From: Halovivax gelatinilyticus | GTDB taxonomy: Archaea; Halobacteriota; Halobacteria; Halobacteriales; Natrialbaceae | Reading direction: 5' to 3' | Assembly: GCF_024300625.1 (NCBI RefSeq) | Contig: NZ_CP101322.1 | Span: 1,873,992-1,937,991 of the forward strand | Length of the DNA: 64,000 bases | In this document: positions 51,336-62,277 of the stretch, in pieces | Layout: each line of letters begins with the position of its first letter | How positions within the stretch are numbered: position 1 is the stretch's first letter | Made by a program: the position numbers and the translations under genes | Notes under the pieces: model-generated | Seen by the model: only the letters and a program-made list of their open reading frames with translations | Told to the model about the DNA's origin: nothing | Database searches by the model: none

Positions 51336-51395
51336 CTATTGTAGCTTGAACTATTGTAGTTTGAACTATTGTAGTTCGAACTTTGTTAGCTCGTC
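51336..51395 (-). repeat. 15-bp tandem palindrome array, locus B
   Basis: Units CTATTGTAGCTTGAA, CTATTGTAGTTTGAA and CTATTGTAGTTCGAA start at 51336, 51351 and 51366; a fourth, worn unit starts at 51381. Between successive units the sequence AACTA-TTG-TAGTT forms a dyad. The array abuts the TATA box of the intact ATPase gene. Confidence 0.88.
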
Positions 51396-51445
51396 ACCGC
51401 CGCTGACGCCGTCGATAGGTCACCGAGGCCGAGTCGAAATACGCC

Positions 51446-51859
51446 TCATTCGCCTTCGTCGCCCGCGTACACCTGTTCCCAGGTGACGTCCGTCGAGTGT
51501 TGAACGGGTTCGAGGTAGATCCGCCCCGAGACGATGCGGCCGTCCGATATCGTCTTGATGACGACGCCGCGGACGTCGAGGCTCGTCCCGTCGAGCTGCG
51601 TCCCGTCCATCCGCATCTCGATCCAGGCCGTGTCGCCGTCGATCACCGTTCGCGGAAACTCGACCGACAGGTCGGGGGTCGTCTCGAACATCTCGACCCA
51701 GTTCGCGCGAACCTGCTCGCGACCCGAAAACGCCCGCTCGGGGTGGGTCGGCGTCTCGCTCCGGTAGTCCTCGTCGAAACACGACAGCAACGCCTCGAGG
51801 TCGTGGTCGTTCATCGACCGCAGAAATCGATCTACGACTTGGGTGTTACTCTTTGACAC
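51446..51859 (-). CDS. SnoaL-like/NTF2-fold protein
   Basis: A 137-residue single-domain protein. The pattern VVDRFLRSMNDHDLEALLSC, FDEDYRSETP, GREQVRANWVEMFET and IDGDTAWIEMRMDGTQLDG is that of the SnoaL/NTF2-like superfamily, which includes ester cyclases and many uncharacterised stress proteins. There is no ATG; the GTG at 51859 starts just before the first helix. It is divergent from the VOC gene with 136 bases between. Confidence 0.82.
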   Translation of the reverse strand: MSKSNTQVVDRFLRSMNDHDLEALLSCFDEDYRSETPTHPERAFSGREQVRANWVEMFETTPDLSVEFPRTVIDGDTAWIEMRMDGTQLDGTSLDVRGVVIKTISDGRIVSGRIYLEPVQHSTDVTWEQVYAGDEGE

Positions 51860-51995
51860 ACTAGATCGGACGCCGCTGGCAGCGATAAAGCCGAGGGGTG
51901 GCCGGCCGTTTGAGCACTCGGGTGTCCGATCGGGTTCGCTCGCTTGCGGACCCGCCGAGGGAACGATTATGGGTCGAGCGGGTAACGAAGCCAAC

Positions 51996-52421
51996 ATGGA
52001 CTACGATCACGTTGATCCCGACCACGCCGGCGGGATCCACCACGTCGAACTGTACGCTTCGGACCTCAACGCGTCTACCGACTTCTGGGGCTGGCTGCTG
52101 CGTGAACTCGGCTACGAATCCAAAAACGAGTGGAACGGCGGCCGGTCGTGGATCAACGGTCCGACGTACGTCGTGCTGGTCGAGGCGGACGGCGACGTCG
52201 CCGCTGATCACCCGTTCGATCGACGGGCGCCCGGGCTCAACCACCTCGCCTTCCACGCGGCCTCGCGCGAGCAGGTCGACGAGATCACCGAGGGAATTCG
52301 AGACCGATCGGAGGCATCCGTCCTCTACGAAGATCGTCACCCCTACGCCGGCGGCTACTACGCCCTGTACTGCGAGGATCCGGAAGGGATCAAAGTCGAG
52401 GTCGTCGGGCCCGAGAAATAA
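51996..52421 (+). CDS. VOC family (glyoxalase/dioxygenase-like) protein
   Basis: A 141-residue vicinal-oxygen-chelate protein. The metal-binding strand GIHHVELYASDLNASTDFW opens the fold; PGLNHLAFHAASREQVDE starts the second half, and the last strand ends YCEDPEGIKVEVVGP with the usual metal-ligand glutamate. Substrates vary widely in the superfamily and cannot be inferred. An in-frame ATG at 51969 is an alternative start. Confidence 0.9.
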   Translation: MDYDHVDPDHAGGIHHVELYASDLNASTDFWGWLLRELGYESKNEWNGGRSWINGPTYVVLVEADGDVAADHPFDRRAPGLNHLAFHAASREQVDEITEGIRDRSEASVLYEDRHPYAGGYYALYCEDPEGIKVEVVGPEK

Positions 52422-52452
52422 CCGCTATCGAATTCCACCGACGCGCGCCTCG

Positions 52453-56118
<3,666 letters not shown>

Positions 56119-56373
56119 CGACATTTTTAACCGGCCAAAGCCGCCGTTTCAATCCGTCGGGGTATCTCCGCCGGTGTGTGTTTCGGCAGATATTGGACTG
56201 AGGTGATATACCATATGACACAGCACCCCGTCACAAACCTATAATACAAATCAATAGTTAATTTCTGTCGTCATTTACTCTATTCACGAGGTTTGGTGCA
56301 CAATCCACGAATCACATAACTGATATTAAAAGATCCTATAATCGCCATAAATAAAAAATATTGGGGATATATT

Positions 56374-56404
56374 TATATCTCAAATACACTTATCTATATC
56401 TCAA
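56374..56404 (+). promoter_or_regulatory. Direct repeat TATATCTCAA before the island gene
   Basis: TATATCTCAA occurs at 56374 and 56395, 21 bases (two helical turns) apart, 20-50 bases before the ATG at 56425. The AT-rich surroundings contain several possible TATA boxes. The rest of 56119-56424 holds no gene. Confidence 0.4.
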
Positions 56405-56424
56405 TTGTACAGGATCATGGGCAC

Positions 56425-57408
56425 ATGAAAGATAGATCGAATTATACTAGGCGTGAATATGTGCAGAAACAAATTCCAAGAAGAAAATTACTGCAAACAT
56501 CTTGGGCTACTATGGCTGTCGGATTGATTCCAGTAACTGTATCTGCCAATCAGCAGAACAGATCTGCAGGCCCCAATGATCCTTCTGAACGGGAAATTCA
56601 AACGGATCCCGGAGATGTCTTTAATACTTTCGAGGAACGGTATGGCCGTTCGGAGGCAAAGGCAATCTGGGATGTATTAGAATCCTATATTGAGTCAGTG
56701 GAAAACGGCAGGATGAGTAACGAAGATGCTTACAATCAAGCAACGAAGGAACTCCTTCAGAGTCCAGACACATCGTCAATTGCGGCTGAAATTGAGCGCG
56801 AACACAATTTGTTAGAACGGATCGAATCACAACGATCCGTGCTATCTGATAACTCGAGTGAATCGAAAAATTCTTCGAACCAGTCAACAGATGTATCACT
56901 TCCTATCGTCGATGGTGACGAAGGTAGACAACGATCGGGAAACGGGAGTTACCAAACGAATTATGATATAGATGGCAGAAGCATCAATCAGTACGCTGGT
57001 GCAAGTCTCTACGGCAGTTCGACCGCGTGGGCACGTTTGTATTCCTGGAGTGCTACTGTTAGTAGTGGGAGACATGTCCGACTCACAGCTGAATATTATC
57101 GCCGAGGGAGTTTGAACTCGATGACTGGGGACGCGTCAGCGGAAATTAATTTGTTCATGTGTGAATCGAGTGACAGAGAAGGGACGATGGTGAGAAAGAC
57201 TGTCGAAAACCCGGGGACAGTTCGCGGTACTGTCACACAATCAGCACAGTTCTATATGTCGAATTACACCTCGTACGAATTTGGCATTGAGATCATTGGA
57301 AACGTGTCGGCAATTGGTGGATACACGTACAGTGATTATTGGACTCATCATACTGGGAGGCGGCGCGTTGAACTGGAGGAGAGTCTCTCGCTCACGTACT
57401 TAGACTGA
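56425..57408 (+). CDS. Exported protein of unknown function on the AT-rich island
   Basis: A 327-residue protein with a Tat-like N-terminus (PRRKLLQTSWATMAVGLIPV, then TVSA as a possible cleavage site). A helical segment follows (EAKAIWDVLESYIESVENGR), then a Ser/Asn-rich linker and a C-terminal beta-rich domain with many Ser, Thr and Tyr (ATVSSGRHVRLTAEYYRRGS, EFGIEIIGNVSAIGGYTYSD). Base composition and codon use are far more AT-rich than the neighbouring genes. I do not recognise the family. It is the main cargo of the island and is probably secreted. Confidence 0.7.
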   Translation: MKDRSNYTRREYVQKQIPRRKLLQTSWATMAVGLIPVTVSANQQNRSAGPNDPSEREIQTDPGDVFNTFEERYGRSEAKAIWDVLESYIESVENGRMSNEDAYNQATKELLQSPDTSSIAAEIEREHNLLERIESQRSVLSDNSSESKNSSNQSTDVSLPIVDGDEGRQRSGNGSYQTNYDIDGRSINQYAGASLYGSSTAWARLYSWSATVSSGRHVRLTAEYYRRGSLNSMTGDASAEINLFMCESSDREGTMVRKTVENPGTVRGTVTQSAQFYMSNYTSYEFGIEIIGNVSAIGGYTYSDYWTHHTGRRRVELEESLSLTYLD

Positions 57409-57471
57409 GTAAATACTACCACGCTCCAAACCATACGCTGAAATGTCACTACACCAAATCCCCAATCAAAT

Positions 57472-57672
57472 ATGAAATCATATGAACTCACAGAACTCAG
57501 CAATCTGGCTTATTTAGTTATAACACTTATTTTTTCTATAATAGTTGCCACAGCAATACGAGATTTCTTCACTCTAGATGGCATAGTCGGCGCCAGCACA
57601 ACAGCCGCCATTTTTCTAATGTGCTTTCTAATATCTATGATTTTATACTATAAACTGTTGATGGATGTGTGA
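57472..57672 (+). CDS. Small two-helix membrane protein on the AT-rich island
   Basis: A 66-residue frame with two hydrophobic segments (LAYLVITLIFSIIVATAI and AIFLMCFLISMILYYKLL) around a short acidic loop. It lies 63 bases after the exported protein in the same direction and shares its AT-rich composition, so the two may be co-transcribed. The exported/membrane pairing might be functional (toxin with immunity, for example), but no sequence evidence proves this. Confidence 0.6.
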   Translation: MKSYELTELSNLAYLVITLIFSIIVATAIRDFFTLDGIVGASTTAAIFLMCFLISMILYYKLLMDV

Positions 57673-58193
57673 GTGTATACTCATCGATTTGCCGTAGCTC
57701 ACTAACGCTTTGGTACGGTAGAACGTCTGACTGGCGGTGAAGGCACGATGTCGTCTCCGAGTTCGCTCACCTTGAGGTCGGTCACAATCTGTACACCCGT
57801 GGGCGTCAATTGGACCGGATTCGCTGATCGTCGCGTCATTGACTCTGATAGGCCATCTGGCGTGAAACGTATTGGGTGCCGGGCTGCCTTGAGCACAAAC
57901 CCTGTAGCTGTCCCTTTACCGGCAATACAGCCGGAATGCTATTCCCGCCTGTAGACAAACCGTCGCCGATGGTGCCACTATATTTCCCCGATGACCGACC
58001 CATACGAAGGCACGGAGCAACCAGATCGAGCGACGGCTCGCTCGTTCACATAGAGTGGCGGACGTAAGTCAGGGAATTTCGCAGGGACGGTTCTTAAAAA
58101 ACCCTGAACCATTACGTCTGCCACTATAGACGCTTTGTGACCTGGAAGGCGCGGGTCGACCAACTCCAGTATACCAGCGAAAACGCGAGGATA
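57673..58193. other. Gene-poor right part of the island
   Basis: About 520 bases of higher GC than the cargo. Only short frames without known domains are found. The decamer TGCCACTATA occurs near 57970 and again at 58119, and an inverted repeat lies at 58051-58127; these may be ends of a small non-autonomous transposon. Confidence 0.5.
58051..58127. repeat. Inverted repeat, possible MITE remnant
   Basis: Left arm 58051-58074 (TAGAGTGGCGGACGTAAGTC then AGGG) pairs with the reverse complement of 58102-58127 with a few differences (core GTGGC-GACGTAA and CAGGG). The 27-base loop holds TTCTTAAAAAA. No transposase is linked. Confidence 0.5.
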
Positions 58194-58289
58194 TCGAAAC
58201 AGGATGACGCGGCGGACAATGACGTTCCAGTCATCGACGAGGCCGAGTTCAGGGCGTTGCTCGACGAGCGCGGCATCGACGTCGCGTAG
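58194..58289 (+). repeat. Displaced ligA tail, right copy of the direct repeat
   Basis: It can be read in frame as a complete LigA C-terminus ([20 protein letters not shown] ... then a stop at 58287-58289). Nothing before it codes ligase, so it is an orphan tail. It is probably the original gene end, displaced when the island entered. Confidence 0.88.
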
Positions 58290-58351
58290 CCGTCACACCG
58301 ATCCGAATCGCCTCGTCACACGCGCTGTTGGGGAGACGTTCCCGACTCGGT

Positions 58352-59179
58352 TCACAGTTCCATTCGGTTCATCCGCCAGTAACCGATCGCGAGCGGAAGC
58401 CCGATCCAGACGCCGAGCAGGACGAACGCGAACCAGTGTTGGAGGTAGAACGGGGCGTCTGCGCCGTCGCTGACGATTGTGGAGGCGGAACCGACGTCGT
58501 TGTTCCAGAGCGACTCGACCGCGGTGATGACGTCATCGCCGACGACGCTCAGGTTGAACCGGTGGACGAACAACTCGGCGTTGCCGCTGACCAGGTCGAG
58601 TTGCCAGTTGATGACCGCGAAGATGCTGTCCCAGGCGTACACGAGGACGAAGATGGCGAATCCGGCGACGGTGGCACCCGTTTCCGAGCGCGTCATCGTC
58701 GACGCGCAGAGGCCGATGACGAGGAACGTGAACCCGAACAGCACCAGCACGACCACGGCGGCGACGAGCCACCCGACCGGGAACCCGCTCACGCCGAGGC
58801 CGAGGATGACCGCCGCCGGCACGAACGCGACGAGGATGGCGACAGTCATCAGCGCCGTCCGACCGAGCAACTTACCGAAGAAGACCTCGCCCCGGGTGTG
58901 GGGCTGGACCAGCAGGAGCTTGATCGTCCCGAGCGAGCGCTCTCTGACGATCGACTTGATACTCACCACGAGCGCGGTGACCGGCACGAGAAACACCATC
59001 ACGACGACGAACGCCAGGACGAACGTGACGGGAATTCCGTCTTCCGTACTCGTTCCAGAGACGACGTCGTAGGCGGCGACGACCGGAACGAACAGGACGA
59101 ACAGCGCCGTCAGGAGCCAGAGCGCCTTCGAACGCATGCCGTCTCGAAAATCTTTCTTCGCGACGGTGATGGCGCTCAT
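58352..59179 (-). CDS. ABC-2 type transporter permease
   Basis: A 275-residue permease with six hydrophobic helices: one at the N-terminus (ALWLLTALFVLFVPVVAAY), four in the middle (FVLAFVVVMVFLVPVTALVV, TAVMTVAILVAFVPAAVILG type, WLVAAVVVLVLFGFTFLVI, TVAGFAIFVLVYAW) and one near the end (HWFAFVLLGVWIGLPLAIGYW). The loop SIKSIVRERSLGTIKLLLVQP is the coupling motif typical of ABC-2 (NosY-like) permeases. Its ATG overlaps the ATPase stop. It is a paralogue of 60394-61221. Confidence 0.9.
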   Translation of the reverse strand: MSAITVAKKDFRDGMRSKALWLLTALFVLFVPVVAAYDVVSGTSTEDGIPVTFVLAFVVVMVFLVPVTALVVSIKSIVRERSLGTIKLLLVQPHTRGEVFFGKLLGRTALMTVAILVAFVPAAVILGLGVSGFPVGWLVAAVVVLVLFGFTFLVIGLCASTMTRSETGATVAGFAIFVLVYAWDSIFAVINWQLDLVSGNAELFVHRFNLSVVGDDVITAVESLWNNDVGSASTIVSDGADAPFYLQHWFAFVLLGVWIGLPLAIGYWRMNRMEL

Positions 59180-60108
59180 GCAGTCACCTCCGCTCGCTCC
59201 TCGGTTGTGTAGGCGTAGAAGATGTCCTCGAGCGAGGCTTCCTCGGTGGAGAAGTCTTCGACCACGAGGCCCGCCTCCTCGATAGCCGAGAGGATCGTCG
59301 TCTTCGAGCCGTCGGCCTCGACGACGATGGTGGGGTTGCCGTTTATCTCGCGACCCTCGACCGAGACCGCGCCGGGGACGGATCGGACGTCGTCGAGTGC
59401 GTCGTCGTCGAGACGGTCGACGGTGACGCGCAGGACCGGTCTGTCGGTGGCCGCGTCACGAAGTCCCTCGACGGTGTCGATGGCGACCATCTCCCCGTCG
59501 CGAAGGATGCCGACGCGGTCGCAGACGGCTTCGACTTGCTCCATGATGTGACTGGAGAAGAAGACGGTCGCCCCGCGCTCGTTCTCTTCTCTCACGATCT
59601 GGCGCATCTCTCGAGCGCCGTTTGGGTCGAGGCCGGTCGTCGGTTCGTCCAGGATGAGAAGCTCCGGTTCGCCGACGAGCGCCATCGCGAGGACGAGCCG
59701 CTGGGACATCCCCTTCGAGTAGCCGCCGGCTTTGCGGTCGGCGGCGTCCGAGAGACCAACTCGCGCGAGTAACTCGTCGGGATTATCGTCGGCTTCTTTC
59801 GACTCGATGGCGAATTCGACGTGCTGTCTCCCGGTGAGCCGTCCGTAGGTGTCGAAGCCTTCGGGAAGGACGCCGATCCGCTGGCGAATCGCCGGTCCCT
59901 CCGTCTCGGCGTCCATGCCGAGTACCGAGAGGTGACCGGCCGTCGGCCGCATAAAGTCGAGCAGACTGTTGATGGTCGTCGACTTTCCAGCGCCGTTCGG
60001 GCCCAAAAACCCGAAGACTTCGCCCTGTTCGACCTCGAACGAGAGGTCGTTCGTCGCGACGACGTCGCCGAACCGTTTCGTAAATCCATCCACGCGAATC
60101 GCTTTCAT
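59176..60108 (-). CDS. ABC transporter ATP-binding protein
   Basis: A 310-residue ATPase that should drive the adjacent ABC-2 permeases. Walker A GPNGAGKST (36-44), signature YSKGMSQRL, Walker B LLILDEPTTGLD and the switch histidine in FFSSHIMEQ are intact. The C-terminal extension (residues 220-310) is usual for export systems. A TATA-like GTATAAGA on the minus strand at 60136-60143, about 28 bases before the ATG at 60108, supports that start; a GTG at 60111 is an alternative. Substrate unknown. Confidence 0.93.
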   Translation of the reverse strand: MKAIRVDGFTKRFGDVVATNDLSFEVEQGEVFGFLGPNGAGKSTTINSLLDFMRPTAGHLSVLGMDAETEGPAIRQRIGVLPEGFDTYGRLTGRQHVEFAIESKEADDNPDELLARVGLSDAADRKAGGYSKGMSQRLVLAMALVGEPELLILDEPTTGLDPNGAREMRQIVREENERGATVFFSSHIMEQVEAVCDRVGILRDGEMVAIDTVEGLRDAATDRPVLRVTVDRLDDDALDDVRSVPGAVSVEGREINGNPTIVVEADGSKTTILSAIEEAGLVVEDFSTEEASLEDIFYAYTTEERAEVTA

Positions 60109-60393
60109 CACCCATACAACACATTGCGACTATTCTTATACCTTGTTATTTTTAGAAATTAGGGTTGGTGGGGCTAATATATTGGTATGGTAAATCTGTG
60201 GACGAATCATCCACATTGTTTTCGACTCGGAGCCGGTTTCGGCGTATCGATCGGAACTCGGTCACCGTTCGTCGGTTCCCCCCTCCACGAGGATGCATCA
60301 TGCTGTTGACCACCGAGTTCCCTCATCGATCCGTGAATCGTGACACCCACTGACTATCGATTCGAGTGCCGGTGACACATTGCAATCTGGCAC
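60109..60393. other. Promoter region of the ABC transporter genes
   Basis: Under 300 bases. It holds the TATA box of the ATPase gene at about 60136-60143 and the 3' end region of the upstream permease. No further gene. Confidence 0.5.
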
Positions 60394-61221
60394 TTAGAAC
60401 TCCGTCCGGTTGAACGCCCAGTAGCCGACCGCGAGCGGGACGACGATCCAGGTGGCGAGAAAGAGAATCGAGACCCAGTGGTGGAGGTAGAACGGGACGT
60501 CCCCACCGTTCACCACGGCTTCCGAGGCGATCGTCTCGCTGTGGCCCGTTAGCCACATGATCGTGTTGGCGACGTCCTCGCCGATGATAATAAGCTGAAA
60601 CCGGGAGAGAAATTCGAGTGGGCGTCCATCCACGAGACCGAACTCCGCGTTGATCGTAAAGACGATCGAATCCCACCAGTAAACGAAGACGAAGATCCCG
60701 ATCCCAACGACGGCCGCCATCGATTCTGACTTCATCACCGTCGACGCACAGATGCCGATCACGAGGAAGATGACGCCGAAAAACACCGTCGCGACCATCA
60801 TTCCGACGACGTGTAACGGCTCGAACGAGTCGATCCCGACCATCATGATGGCGATCGACGGAACGAATCCGACGAACACGGCGGTGAGAAACACTGCCAG
60901 TCGACCGAGTACCTTCCCGAAGAATATCTCTCCGCGGGTGTGAGGCAGGCTCAGCAATAGTTTTCCGGTACCGAGCGTTCGCTCGCGTACGATCGATTTA
61001 ACGCTCACCGTCAGGGCGGAAATCGGGGCGAGAAACACCGTGACGAAGGCGGTCGTGAAGAAAAACGCCGTCGGAACGCCGTCTTCGGCATTCGATCCAG
61101 TGACAACGGCGTAGAGGGCGACGACCGGCTGGAGCAGGACGAACAATCCGATCAGTATCAACAGGGTCTGCGACCTGATCGCGTCGTTGAACTCTTTCTT
61201 CGCAACGATCAACACGCTCAT
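60394..61221 (-). CDS. ABC-2 type transporter permease, second copy
   Basis: A 275-residue permease with the same length and architecture as 58352-59179, including the coupling motif SVKSIVRERTLGTGKLLLSL and the final helix ILFLATWIVVPLAVGYWAFN. The two genes came from a duplication. It is 285 bases before the ATPase gene and has its own promoter. It may form a homodimer or a heterodimer with the other permease on the single ATPase. Confidence 0.9.
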   Translation of the reverse strand: MSVLIVAKKEFNDAIRSQTLLILIGLFVLLQPVVALYAVVTGSNAEDGVPTAFFFTTAFVTVFLAPISALTVSVKSIVRERTLGTGKLLLSLPHTRGEIFFGKVLGRLAVFLTAVFVGFVPSIAIMMVGIDSFEPLHVVGMMVATVFFGVIFLVIGICASTVMKSESMAAVVGIGIFVFVYWWDSIVFTINAEFGLVDGRPLEFLSRFQLIIIGEDVANTIMWLTGHSETIASEAVVNGGDVPFYLHHWVSILFLATWIVVPLAVGYWAFNRTEF

Positions 61222-61429
61222 TTTACCAATTTATTATGGGTGTGCTGTGATAAAATATCCTTTGACTGGATTGATTGATAGTAGTGCCGTGCCGACCACA
61301 CCTCTTGTCCCAGCTCACCGCTTTTGATCCACCCGTCAGTGATGTTCTGGGAGTGAGTTTGCACGTAACCGGTCCCTAGTCGACCGTATGGCCGTGATGT
61401 TATTCCCGTCGGCGCTCGAACCCTCGCCG

Positions 61430-62218
61430 ATGGCATCTCGCGACGATCGGTCCGTCCGCACCGACGGAGGAGCCCGCCCGTCCGGCGTGGGGGCAGACTC
61501 GCTCGTCCACGTCGACGAGTCCGCGGACTGGGAAGCGAGGGTCGACGAGTTGCTCTACGCCGGAGAAACGGTCCGCGAGCGAGTTCGATCCGACGATCAC
61601 GAACTGGTCGTGACGAGCCACCGCGTACTGCTGTTTCGGCCCGATTCGACCGACGGCCCCCGGTTTCGACAGGTCGACCGGCCGAACGTCGCCGAGGTCC
61701 GCCTCCAGACCGTCGAGTCGCTCCGGTTGCTCGCCTGGTCGGTCGTCTTCGCCGCGGTCGGCTTCGGGCTGGTCGTCGCCGCGTTCAGCTACGAGTTCGG
61801 CGGCGTCATCCCGGACCTAAACGGCGGCGGGCCGGCGACGGGCGCCGTCAGCGGCACCGTCGAGGCGCTCGAGTCGATCCTCGCGATGTTCGAACTCTTC
61901 GTCCTCGTCACTGGGTTACTCACCATTTGTCTCGCCCTCGGATCGTTCGGCTGGTACCTGCGAACGCGTAGTCAGCGTCTGGTCGTCGCCGTCGTCGGCG
62001 AGGCGGATCTGTCGATTCCGCGACCGGCCGACGCCGAGTCCGTCGCCGCCGCGCTGGAGCGAGCGATCGACGGCACGCCGGTGGCCGAATCGGGCTCGCT
62101 CGTCGGGATCAGATCGCACGCGGACGGCGGTCGATCCGGCGACGAGCGCCCGACGGCGGATGGTGTCGACTCACCGAAGCCGCCCGAGCCGGACGGATCG
62201 GAGTCGGACGACGACTGA
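61430..62218 (+). CDS. Membrane protein with PH-like N-terminal domain
   Basis: About 262 residues. The first 100 contain a small beta-rich domain (EARVDELLYAGETVRERVRS, DDHELVVTSHRVLLFRPDST) that resembles the PH-like domains used in archaeal and bacterial membrane proteins. Two membrane helices follow (LAWSVVFAAVGFGLVVAAF and FELFVLVTGLLTICLALGSF), then a soluble tail with SQRLVVAVVGEADLSIPRPA and a disordered acidic end. The ATG at 61430 is chosen; 61388 is possible. It lies 59 bases before uvrC; function unknown. Confidence 0.7.
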   Translation: MASRDDRSVRTDGGARPSGVGADSLVHVDESADWEARVDELLYAGETVRERVRSDDHELVVTSHRVLLFRPDSTDGPRFRQVDRPNVAEVRLQTVESLRLLAWSVVFAAVGFGLVVAAFSYEFGGVIPDLNGGGPATGAVSGTVEALESILAMFELFVLVTGLLTICLALGSFGWYLRTRSQRLVVAVVGEADLSIPRPADAESVAAALERAIDGTPVAESGSLVGIRSHADGGRSGDERPTADGVDSPKPPEPDGSESDDD

Positions 62219-62277
62219 CCGTGCGAAGCGGTCACACCGCGTCAGGCTGAAAGCCCTCGACACCGTATCCGGGTTCG

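Larger units (their letters stand above)
56119..58193 (+). mobile_element. AT-rich island between two ligA tails
   Basis: About 2.1 kb between the two copies of the ligA tail. Up to about 57.7 kb it is markedly AT-rich and codes two proteins unlike the neighbours; the rest is a gene-poor mosaic with an inverted repeat. The structure fits an element that recombines into the ligA 3' end and supplies a replacement tail. No integrase is recognisable, so it is decayed, non-autonomous, or moved by homologous exchange. Confidence 0.7.

Noticed and set aside
51336-51395. Tandem repeats considered as a CRISPR array
   Set aside because: The units are contiguous 15-mers without spacers and no cas genes are near; the same goes for the arrays at 9622 and 42635.
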